16,073 nucleotides of DNA from an uncultured Clostridia bacterium (lineage in GTDB: Bacteria; Bacillota; Clostridia; Christensenellales; Aristaeellaceae), in the NCBI GenBank assembly GCA_934636425.1, contig CAKUAV010000065.1, positions 1 to 16,073 of the forward strand, in the 5' to 3' direction. The notes under the pieces were generated by a model, which had not been told where the DNA came from, did not search any database, and saw only the letters and a program-made list of their open reading frames with translations. Numbering within the stretch: the first letter of the stretch is position 1; the number at the start of each line of letters is the position of its first letter. The position numbers and the translations under genes are program-made. Positions 7,415 through 13,697 of this stretch are shown here, in pieces.

Positions 7415-8239
7415 TTATTGCATCTTCCTCAGAGATTCGTAATAGGGATCGCCGCTGAACTCGCGCGTTTCGGTCACCTCGCCGCCCAGCGCCTCGATGG
7501 CGTTGACGATCTCGATGTAATCGAGGTAGTTGAGGTCGCTCAGCTCGAGCGCGCCTCTCAATGTCTCGATGGCGCGCTCGTCGCCCAGCTTGCCCAGATA
7601 GGAGGCGTACAGCGCGCGGCGGTCGAAGCGGCGCTTGAACGCGTCGATCGTATAATTATAGATGCGATCATCGCCCGGAAAGTTGCACAAAACGTCGAGA
7701 AAAGCCTCCTGCGCCGCCTTCGAGGCCCCGTCCATGCGCACGATGATCGGCTCAATGGCTTCGCGCCCCAGGTTGGTCAGCAGCTCGCCGGCCACGTCGG
7801 TCAGCTCGTTCTGCGCGTCGGCCTGCTCAATGACGTCCAGACACAATTCGAGCGGCTCCTTCGCGCCGATTTCGATCAGCAGATTGAGCGCCGTCACGGT
7901 GAGCGCGCGGGTTTTCTGCTCGCGCGCCAGCGCCATCAGCGGCTCGACCGACTGATCGCCCAGCTCGACGATGCGCTCCAGCAGCTGATCGGGTATGGAG
8001 ACGTTCCCGGCGTTGTAGGCGCGCAGCATATCGACCAGTTCATTCGCGTCGGTGTAGGCCGCAAAATACTCGCCGGGCGTTTTGCCGTCCAGCCAGTCGG
8101 CGCTCGTGTTGAGCCATTTGAGATACAATTCGGGGATCTGCTCCTCAAGCTCGTCCATGTTCTTGTATTTCGAGCGGTTTTCGGCGATCCAGCCCTCGGC
8201 GTACTTGCCGAAATGCGCGTCAAAATCAATCAGCTTCAT
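7415..8239 (-). CDS. HEAT-like repeat protein of unknown function
   Basis: This 274-residue protein has no signal peptide or membrane segment and is acidic. From about residue 83 to 255 it shows successive helix pairs with the HEAT pattern, for example LLERIVELGDQSVEPLMALA, then VAGELLTNLGREAIEPIIVRM, then YLGKLGDERAIETLRGAL. The N-terminal 75 residues (aromatic, with KWLNTSADWLDGKTPGEYF) look like a separate helical cap. HEAT repeats bind other proteins, and no catalytic motif is seen. The start has AGGAAGGA about 9 bases upstream, and that site overlaps the end of the preceding TPR gene, with only 6 bases between stop and start, so the two are probably translationally coupled. The tight link to the TPR protein suggests they act together. 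Confidence 0.75.
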   Translation of the reverse strand: MKLIDFDAHFGKYAEGWIAENRSKYKNMDELEEQIPELYLKWLNTSADWLDGKTPGEYFAAYTDANELVDMLRAYNAGNVSIPDQLLERIVELGDQSVEPLMALAREQKTRALTVTALNLLIEIGAKEPLELCLDVIEQADAQNELTDVAGELLTNLGREAIEPIIVRMDGASKAAQEAFLDVLCNFPGDDRIYNYTIDAFKRRFDRRALYASYLGKLGDERAIETLRGALELSDLNYLDYIEIVNAIEALGGEVTETREFSGDPYYESLRKMQ

Positions 8240-8245
8240 GGGATA

Positions 8246-9847
8246 TCATCCTTCCTCATCGGTTTTTTTAAGTCGCGACATATGGTATTCCAGCGCGCGT
8301 TCGGACAGGCCGAGCCTGCGCCGGACGAGCGGCGTGGGGTCGGGCAGATTCAGCGCGCGGGCGGAGTCGATCAGCACCGCCGCGCCCAGCCCGAGAAGCG
8401 CCCTTTCGCGGCGCGGCATTCGGGAAACGTCGTTCGACCACAGGCGGATCAGCTGCGGCACAAGCCGCTCGTCGATCTCGCCGGCCAGCGGCACAAGCCG
8501 GCGCAGCGCGCGCTGAATATAGGCGTTCAGCGGGGCCTCGGCGCGCATGTCGGCTGCGTCCGCATTCAGCGCGGCGCGGCTTACGAGCAGATAGGGGCGC
8601 GGCGCCGAGAGCCGCTCGAGCGCATCCAGGGCGTGCAGCTTGAGCGCGCAGGGGACGGCGGGCTCGATCAGCGCGCAGCGCAGCAGCCGGACGGCGCTTT
8701 GATCGCCGCGATGCTGAAGCGTCCTGACGGCAGTATGCGCGCATTGATCGCCGCTCAAGAGCGCCCAGCGCAGTGAAACGTCGTCGGCAGTGCGTGCCTC
8801 GACGCTCTTTCTGGCGGCTTCGGCCAGATCGGGCGCGAGCGCGGCGGTCAGCGGAATGGGGCGTGCGGGCGTGCGGCCGTCCGCGAGCGCTTTGATATAG
8901 AGCGCGGCCAGCTCGTCGGCGGGATTGACGGCGATGAGCGCGCGCCAGAGGCCGAGCGCGTCCTCGGCATTGCCCGCATTGTAGGAGAGCGCCGCGCGGG
9001 CGAGCCACAGCCGGCGGTCGTGCGGAGAATCGGCGAGCGCGTTTTTGAGAAGCGGCTCGATATTGCCGTCATTGAGGGGCAGCAGCGTGTCGAGCAGCAG
9101 CCGGGATTCGTACGCGTCGAGCGGGCGCTTTTCAATCTCTCTGGCAAGATCGAGCGCGCGCGCGCCGTCGCAGGCGGAGAGTACCTTGAGCGCATACAGG
9201 CAGTCGGCGGTTTGCAGGCCGCGCCGGCGCAGAAGCGTGTTGACCTCGGTGAGCGCGTGTGCGGTTTCGCCGGCCTCGCTCAGCGCAAAGGCGTACAGCG
9301 ACTGCGTGGCGGGCACGTCGCTGATTGTCAGGCTCTTTTCCAGCAGCGGCAGCGCGCTTTTGGGCTGATCGGCGTTGATCAGTGCGGCGGCGCGGCCGTT
9401 CAGGCGGTGGCAGCGCAAAAGGCGGCGCTCGGCGGGCTCGGTCATGTGCTCGGCGTACTGCAGCGCGCTGATGAGCTGCGAGGCCTCCTCGCAATAATCG
9501 CCCTCGGGCGCGGCGTCCATGTAGCGCAGCGCGGCGGTCTGAGCGCCCGCCGTGTTGCCCATGGCGTACAGATTGCACGCGAGGCCGAACCAGCTTGCGG
9601 GATCGGGGTTCGGGCGCGCGAGCAGATCGGCCAAAATGCGGTTTGATTCCAGCGGACAGCCCATTTCGCCGTAGACCTCGGCCAGCTCCATAAGGCGCTC
9701 GGCCTGATCGGGCTCGGCCTGCACGGCGCGCAGGAGCAGAGACACGGCCTCGCGATAATGGCCGCCCTGCCGCTTTTTCAGCGCCCGTCGGGCAAAGAAC
9801 TCGGCGTTCTGGTCGAAGGGCATGACGTTGGACGAAGGATTGCGCAT
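8246..9847 (-). CDS. Tetratricopeptide repeat protein of unknown function
   Basis: This 533-residue soluble protein is rich in Ala and Leu. Its N-terminal part has clear TPR units: ARRALKKRQGGHYREAVSLL with AVQAEPDQAE (about 19-50), then LMELAEVYGEMGCPLESNRI (52-71), then WFGLACNLYAMGNTAGAQ (86-103). More degenerate units follow (SLYAFALSEAGETAHAL near 183-199; LWLARAALSYNAGNAEDALG near 280-299). The C-terminal end, LVRRRLGLSERALEYHMSRL (about 507-526), looks like a short helix-turn-helix-like tail, but this is weak. The start at 9847 is chosen for the AGGAGG 5 bases upstream. The gene lies 31 bases after hslO and 6 bases before the HEAT-like gene. A scaffold or adaptor role is likely; nothing points to an enzyme. 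Confidence 0.8.
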   Translation of the reverse strand: MRNPSSNVMPFDQNAEFFARRALKKRQGGHYREAVSLLLRAVQAEPDQAERLMELAEVYGEMGCPLESNRILADLLARPNPDPASWFGLACNLYAMGNTAGAQTAALRYMDAAPEGDYCEEASQLISALQYAEHMTEPAERRLLRCHRLNGRAAALINADQPKSALPLLEKSLTISDVPATQSLYAFALSEAGETAHALTEVNTLLRRRGLQTADCLYALKVLSACDGARALDLAREIEKRPLDAYESRLLLDTLLPLNDGNIEPLLKNALADSPHDRRLWLARAALSYNAGNAEDALGLWRALIAVNPADELAALYIKALADGRTPARPIPLTAALAPDLAEAARKSVEARTADDVSLRWALLSGDQCAHTAVRTLQHRGDQSAVRLLRCALIEPAVPCALKLHALDALERLSAPRPYLLVSRAALNADAADMRAEAPLNAYIQRALRRLVPLAGEIDERLVPQLIRLWSNDVSRMPRRERALLGLGAAVLIDSARALNLPDPTPLVRRRLGLSERALEYHMSRLKKTDEEG

Positions 9848-9878
9848 GAAAACCTCCTGACAAAAGGGGCGCCTGGCG

Positions 9879-10775
9879 TTATTTTTTGCGGGCCTGCTCG
9901 AGCAGCGCGCGCAGCTGCTCCTCGGTGAAGCGATAGGAGCAGTTGCAGAAGTGGCAGTTCAGCTCCGCGCCGTGATCCTCGTTGATGAGCGCGGTCAGTT
10001 CGTCCGCGCCCAGCGAGATCAGGCCGCGCTCAAAGCGCTCGCGGCTGCAGTCGCAGCGATAGACGGGATGCAGCGTGCCGATGATTTCCGGCTCGAGATG
10101 ACTGAGTAGCTGCTCGAGCGCGCCGTTCAGGCCGTATTCGGCGAATGTCCTGCTGATGTTCATGAACATGGGCGCGCTCATTTCGATCGATTTGAGCGCG
10201 ACTTCAGAGCAGCCGGGCATGACCTGTATGATCAGTCCGCCCGCCGCGACGACCTCCCTGCCGGTCAGCACGCCCAGCGACACCAGCGAGGGCGTCTGCT
10301 CGGACGCGGTGAAGTACATCGCCAGATCCTCGCCGATCTCGCCGGAGCGCAGATTGACGCGCCCCACATACGGCTCGCGCAGCCCCAGATCCTTTATGAC
10401 GGTCAGCTGGCCGTTTTTGCCGACCGCGCCGCCCACGTCCAGCTTGCCGTCGGGGCGCAGCGGCGGCTCAATATCGGGATTGTCGACATAGCCCTTGACG
10501 CTGCCGTCGGCCTTGGCCACGGCCAGCACGGTGCCCAGCGGCCCGCCGCCCTTTATATAGGCGGTCAGGCTGTCGCGCTCGTCCTTGAGCATGGCGCCCA
10601 TCATGGACGCGCCGGTCAGCAGACGGCCCAGCGCGGCGGTGGCGACGCGGGAGAGATTGTGGACATTCTGCGCGTCCTGAACGAGACGCGTGCTCTGGCA
10701 AAGGAAGGCGCGCGCCTGACCGCCCATCAGCGAAAGGCGCAGCATGCCGTCCATATTGAGTGTATTGTCGGTCAT
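9879..10775 (-). CDS. hslO: Hsp33 redox-regulated chaperone
   Basis: This 298-residue protein is a full-length Hsp33. The family's N-terminal domain holds ARAFLCQSTRLV (21-32) and LTAYIKGGGPLG (70-81), with YVDNP (96-100) and DLGLREPYVGRV (129-140) following. The C-terminal zinc switch is intact: Cys241 and Cys243 (CDC) with Cys274 and Cys277 (CHFC). These four cysteines bind zinc in the reduced, inactive state and form disulfides under oxidative stress, which turns on its holdase activity. The ATG at 10775 has AGGAG about 9 bases upstream. It is the first gene of a four-gene - strand operon with TPR, HEAT-like and zinc-ribbon proteins, an uncommon setting for hslO. Confidence 0.96.
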   Translation of the reverse strand: MTDNTLNMDGMLRLSLMGGQARAFLCQSTRLVQDAQNVHNLSRVATAALGRLLTGASMMGAMLKDERDSLTAYIKGGGPLGTVLAVAKADGSVKGYVDNPDIEPPLRPDGKLDVGGAVGKNGQLTVIKDLGLREPYVGRVNLRSGEIGEDLAMYFTASEQTPSLVSLGVLTGREVVAAGGLIIQVMPGCSEVALKSIEMSAPMFMNISRTFAEYGLNGALEQLLSHLEPEIIGTLHPVYRCDCSRERFERGLISLGADELTALINEDHGAELNCHFCNCSYRFTEEQLRALLEQARKK

Positions 10776-10816
10776 GAGCGTTTACTCCTGTCAAAATTTT
10801 AGTAAGAGTGTGTTCG

Positions 10817-10874
10817 AAAAAGCGCTGGGCGGAGCGTCGGGCTCAAAGCGGAACCGGGAAGCCCGCAGGCGCTT
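10817..10874 (-). terminator. Possible imperfect terminator downstream of the methyltransferase gene
   Basis: On the - strand, AAGCGC (10874-10869) pairs with GCGCTT (10825-10820) and an inner GGGC/GCCC arm strengthens the structure. It ends in a short T run. The two sides of the stem are unequal in length, so the call is tentative. The rest of the 177-base gap before hslO shows no gene. Confidence 0.35.
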
Positions 10875-10952
10875 GCCTCCATACCCTTTGGCGCGCTCTG
10901 AAGAGGCGATCGGGCGGAACGCGGGCGCAGCCGCCAATGCGGCGTTCGTTTT

Positions 10953-11690
10953 TCAGCCCTTCCTTGCGGTGAAGTGTATGCGCGCCTCATGCTCGGCGGG
11001 CGGCGACATGGTTTTGTCGCCGTAGACGCGGATATCGGAAAAGCCGCTTTCGCCCAGCCAGGCCGTCAGCTCATCCACGCTGTGGGCGCGCTGAAGCTGA
11101 TGCTCCTCAAAGCGCCGGTACAGCCCGCTTTCCGTCTCCACGAAAAACGTCAGATCCATCGACAGCACCCGCGTTTCGGGATCCATACTATTTTGCCACA
11201 GATAGGCGACGCTGTCGCGCTCTTCTCCGTAAAATGCGCCGTCCATGCGCGCGAGCTTGTCGCGGCTGGACACGTCGAAGGCCAGCACGCCGCCCCTTTT
11301 GAGGAAGCGGAACGCGCCGTCGAAAAACGCGCGCACGCTGTCGCGGTCGGTCAGATAATTCACCGCGTCGCAGCAGGCCGCGATTGCGTCCACGGGGCGG
11401 GGGAGCTCCAGCGCGCGCATGTCCTGCCGCACGAAGGGGATGGACACGCCGGCCGCGCGCGCCTTGACCTGCGCCAGCCGCAGCATTTCCTCTGAAAGAT
11501 CGGACGCGGTCAGCCGCAGCCCCGCGCGCGCAAAATGCACCGACAGACTGCCCGTGCCGCAGCCGCATTCGCACATCGTGCGCGGCGTACATCCGGCCGC
11601 CTTTATGATGGACAGATAGTAGCGCGCCCATGCGGGATAGTCGAAATCGTCCATCAGCGCGTCATAGACGGCCGCAAAATCATCGTACAT
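10953..11690 (-). CDS. Class I SAM-dependent methyltransferase
   Basis: This 245-residue protein opens with MYDDFAAVYDALMDDFDY, typical of a widespread Firmicute methyltransferase group (YqeM-like, Methyltransf_25). Motif I is CECGCGTGSLS (40-50), the SAM-binding glycine loop. An acidic residue follows in TASDLSEEML (Asp64), and RQDMRAL (about 88-94) and AACCDAVNYL (104-113) complete the Rossmann core. The C-terminal half (DLTFFVETESGLYRRFEEH) is the substrate side and gives no clear hint of target; small molecule, RNA or protein are all possible. The start at 11690 is set by AGGAGA 7 bases upstream. It stands alone, 177 bases before hslO, with a repeat patch directly upstream that must hold its promoter. 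Confidence 0.88.
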   Translation of the reverse strand: MYDDFAAVYDALMDDFDYPAWARYYLSIIKAAGCTPRTMCECGCGTGSLSVHFARAGLRLTASDLSEEMLRLAQVKARAAGVSIPFVRQDMRALELPRPVDAIAACCDAVNYLTDRDSVRAFFDGAFRFLKRGGVLAFDVSSRDKLARMDGAFYGEERDSVAYLWQNSMDPETRVLSMDLTFFVETESGLYRRFEEHQLQRAHSVDELTAWLGESGFSDIRVYGDKTMSPPAEHEARIHFTARKG

Positions 11691-11732
11691 TGGAATTCTC
11701 CTGTGAAAAAAGTTGATACAGACTGAAGTCTG

Positions 11733-11962
11733 CCAGACTGTCGAAAAAAACTTGGAGAGTTCGAGAGAGCCGGAGCTCTCTCGAGCTTTTAATCGTGCCC
11801 GGCGGCGTGTACGGCGGGCGCGGGACGATTTTTGCGGCGGAAAATCTTATTTTCTTTTCCAGAGCGAAAATCGTTTCCTTGCAGTTTTGCGTCCGGAAAT
11901 CTGAAAGATTTTTAGCAAAAACTGGTAGGGGTGGCAGTGGCGGGGGAGCTTGCTCTCCTGTC
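11733..11962 (+). repeat. Diverged single copy of the 188/189-bp structured repeat
   Basis: The order of landmarks matches the tandem array at 15594-16073: CAGACTGTCGAAAAAAAC, GGAGAGTT, a CTCTCGAG arm, CCCGGCGGCGTG, GGGCGCGGGACGATT, GGCGG then a GAAAAT hairpin, CCAGAG, GGGGTGGC and GGGGGAG-CTTG-CTCTCC. It is longer than the array unit (about 230 bases) because about 50 extra bases sit before the GGGGTGGC block. It contains a perfect 10-bp hairpin, TCGAGAGAGC-CGGA-GCTCTCTCGA (11761-11784), followed by GCTTTT. The palindrome at 11719-11732 takes the place of the GCCCG hairpin that starts the tandem units. The methyltransferase gene starts just to its left. Confidence 0.82.
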
Positions 11963-11965
11963 CAC

Positions 11966-11996
11966 CAGCTTGTCAAAATGACTTTTTGACAAGCTG
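11966..11996. repeat. Perfect 13-bp inverted repeat (hairpin)
   Basis: CAGCTTGTCAAAA (11966-11978) and TTTTGACAAGCTG (11984-11996) are exact inverted repeats with a 5-base loop TGACT. It lies right after the diverged repeat copy and directly before a CAGACTGAAGTCTG palindrome. It is not placed as a terminator of any annotated gene, since the nearest upstream gene on the - strand is the SASP gene, which has its own hairpin. Confidence 0.85.
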
Positions 11997-12042
11997 ACAG
12001 ACTGAAGTCTGCTTTGCTTCAATCGATACAGACCGGAGTCTG

Positions 12043-12288
12043 ATTCCTGAAAGCCGCGCCGCAAAATCCTCTGCCGCCGGCGATTGTATTCTCTGCGCAG
12101 CGCCGGAAAAATTGCCGCGCGCCGCGCTTCGTTTATGCCGCCGACGGACAATACAGACCGAAGTCTCGAATGCGGCCGTTCGGCGCGGCAATCGCGCTTC
12201 AGCCGCCGCAAAACGGCCGGCGAGAACCGCGCGGAAGCGCAGGAACAAACCTCGGTCTGCTTTTTGCGAAAAAGGCGCGTACAAAGGC
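12043..12288. other. Intergenic sequence without a recognised gene
   Basis: This GC-rich stretch lies between the palindrome cluster and the SASP terminator. It contains the fourth palindrome and a related half-site near 12250, plus GC-rich inverted words such as GCCGCCG. Several long frames are open only because of base composition. I see no coding signal with a ribosome binding site. Confidence 0.5.
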
Positions 12289-12319
12289 AAAAGGAGCGGG
12301 CTACGGGCAGCTCGCTCCC
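12289..12319 (-). terminator. Terminator after the SASP gene
   Basis: On the - strand, GGAGCG (12318-12313) pairs with CGCTCC (12298-12293) around a 14-base loop and is followed by TTTTG. It begins 44 bases after the SASP stop codon. The stem is short, so strength is uncertain. Confidence 0.6.
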
Positions 12320-12362
12320 AGTTGCAGGCAGATGGTTGTCGCGCGGCGCGGCGCGAAAGCGC

Positions 12363-12539
12363 TCAGAGGCGGCCTTCGCGCAGCCAACGGGAGACGATCC
12401 CTCCGATTTTTCCGGTTTCGCCGGCGGTCAGTCCCGCCCAGCCGACCTGCAGAAGGCGGTCGGTCAGGCCGAGCTGCTCGGCGGCTCTGTATTTGAGGCG
12501 TTCGGCGTCGCTCATGGGACGCAGCGCGTTGTGCGCCAT
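12363..12539 (-). CDS. Small acid-soluble spore protein, alpha/beta type
   Basis: This short gene encodes 58 residues, starting MAHNALRPMSDAERLKYRAA. It matches the clostridial alpha/beta SASP pattern: a first helix with ERLKYRAAEQLGL (13-25), the VGWAGLTAGETGKIGG turn (32-47), where the family has a G-x-L-T/S-x-x-E/D-x-G-x-x-G-G motif, and a second helix ending in SRWLREGRL. These proteins coat spore DNA and protect it from UV, heat and chemicals. The usual germination-protease site (E-I/F-A-type) is altered to KYRAAEQ, which may change how it is degraded. AAAGGA lies about 11-12 bases before the ATG. It starts 64 bases after the YesL-like gene on the same strand. A forespore sigma factor would be expected to drive it, but I can only find a weak GCATA near 12602-12598. 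Confidence 0.88.
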   Translation of the reverse strand: MAHNALRPMSDAERLKYRAAEQLGLTDRLLQVGWAGLTAGETGKIGGIVSRWLREGRL

Positions 12540-12603
12540 GATTCATCGCATCCTTTCGATGGCGTGTCATGGACAGTGTGCGCCGCCTTCCGGAAAATAT
12601 GCG

Positions 12604-13545
12604 TCAGAGGTTCTTGATGTCCTCGTCGGTGACGGTGTCGTCCTCGTCGTTGTAGGCGGGATCGCGCAGACCCTTGTTCACGTCCGCGCCGTCGATGCGC
12701 GGGTTGAGGAAGCGATCGAAGCAGGCGTTGGCATAGGACGCGGCGAGGAACTGATACAGCGCAAAGCCGAAGAGTATGTAATACAGCGCCAGAACCACCA
12801 GCACGATGTTGCTGGGCACGAAATAGGCCACGATCAGCGGAATGAACGTGATCGGCGCCCAGCACAAAAAGGCGAAGGGCAGGCGCGCCAGCGTCATGAT
12901 GATGCTGTTTTGAATCAGCACGCGGAACTTCATGTCGTAGGTCAAGGCCATGGGGTAGAGCACCATTGTGGACATCCACCAGATGCAGCAGAACATGACG
13001 ATCAGCACCTGCGGCACAATCCAGAACATGGACTGCGCGGTCATGGCGGAATAGTAGGTGAAGCCGACATAGGTCAGCAGCAGCGACGCGCCGTTGATGA
13101 AGCCTATCGCCAGCGCGGTCTTCCAGTTGGCCTTCACGGTGTCCTTAAAGTCGCTCCAGACGAAGGAATGCTCGTCGCGCGCCCAGTTGCGCATCGGCAT
13201 GGCCAGCCCCATGCGGCCGATGGAGGCGATCATCAGGCAGGGGATCATGAGCAGCAGATAGAACATGATGTTGCCGCTCATCATGCCGGCGGACACGGCG
13301 TCGGTGATTTCGCCGGTCTCGGGATCGACGCCGGAGCTGTAGATCAGCACCATGGCGTTTATGATCGTCCAGGCGATCGCGGGCAGCGAGAAGAGAATCT
13401 GGAGCAGATTCAGGCCAATCAGGCCGCTGACGCGCACGCGCAGCATGGAAAAGAACAGTTGGACGCGGTTTTTGGGCAGCTGGTCGGGCGTAAAATCCGC
13501 CTTGCCGGCTTTGCCGTAATAGAAGCTGTTAAACAGACCGGACAT
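12604..13545 (-). CDS. YesL-like (DUF624) membrane protein
   Basis: This is a 313-residue integral membrane protein. The N-terminus (MSGLFNSFYYGKAGK) and core fit DUF624/YesL, found widely in Firmicutes, often beside carbohydrate ABC transporter genes and of unknown role. About six hydrophobic segments are seen, near residues 40-66, 93-115, 143-163, 174-197, 220-240 and 244-267. The conserved middle part reads FVWSDFKDTVKANWKTAL (about 128-145), a cytosolic loop typical of the family. The tail is acidic (DEDDTVTDEDIKNL). It is longer than the usual 200-230 residues because of extra N-terminal sequence and an inserted loop near 70-92. AAGGAGA lies 9 bases before the start. It has its own strong promoter and no transporter genes beside it. 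Confidence 0.8.
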   Translation of the reverse strand: MSGLFNSFYYGKAGKADFTPDQLPKNRVQLFFSMLRVRVSGLIGLNLLQILFSLPAIAWTIINAMVLIYSSGVDPETGEITDAVSAGMMSGNIMFYLLLMIPCLMIASIGRMGLAMPMRNWARDEHSFVWSDFKDTVKANWKTALAIGFINGASLLLTYVGFTYYSAMTAQSMFWIVPQVLIVMFCCIWWMSTMVLYPMALTYDMKFRVLIQNSIIMTLARLPFAFLCWAPITFIPLIVAYFVPSNIVLVVLALYYILFGFALYQFLAASYANACFDRFLNPRIDGADVNKGLRDPAYNDEDDTVTDEDIKNL

Positions 13546-13594
13546 GAAACGATCTCTCCTTCCGATGGTTAAGACGGTTTTTCACATTGTCATT

Positions 13595-13623
13595 ATCATA
13601 CCACAGCGCGCGCGGTTTGCCAA
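13595..13623 (-). promoter_or_regulatory. Sigma-A promoter with extended -10 for the YesL-like gene
   Basis: On the - strand, TTGGCA (13623-13618) and TATGAT (13600-13595) are 17 bases apart. TGG directly before the -10 gives an extended -10 (TGn). The transcript would start near 13588, about 43 bases before the YesL-like start codon. Confidence 0.8.
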
Positions 13624-13697
13624 GACGTCAACGCCGCGAAAGCGCCCTGAATTGTGAAATAATTTTAACGTTTTTTCAAACGGCGCGCCGAAGCGGC

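Larger units (their letters stand above)
11719..12167. repeat. Cluster of CAGACYGRAGTCTG palindromes
   Basis: Four copies of a 14-base interrupted palindrome occur: CAGACTGAAGTCTG at 11719-11732 and 11998-12011, CAGACCGGAGTCTG at 12029-12042, and CAGACCGAAGTCTC at 12154-12167. Three of them are preceded by ATA (GATACAGAC or AATACAGAC). A related inverted half, CCTCGGTCTG, lies near 12250. The spacing is irregular (279, 31 and 125 bases between starts). No other cluster of this kind is seen in the window. The arms pair as a 6-bp stem, so they could be small hairpins or protein-binding sites. Confidence 0.7.

Noticed and set aside
7382..8776. 464-codon + strand open frame
   Set aside because: It is antisense to the HEAT-like and TPR genes, which have good ribosome binding sites and repeat patterns.
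12598..12602. GCATA on the - strand as a -35 element of a forespore (sigma F/G) promoter for the SASP gene
   Set aside because: No matching -10 sequence is found at the right distance, so it may be chance.
12112..13572. 486-codon + strand open frame
   Set aside because: It lies antisense to the YesL-like and SASP genes and gives a His/Gln/Arg-rich peptide typical of a shadow frame in GC-rich DNA.
13660..13697. Possible terminator after hemW (GCCG-CTT-CGGC)
   Set aside because: The hairpin is short and is not followed by a T run on the - strand.
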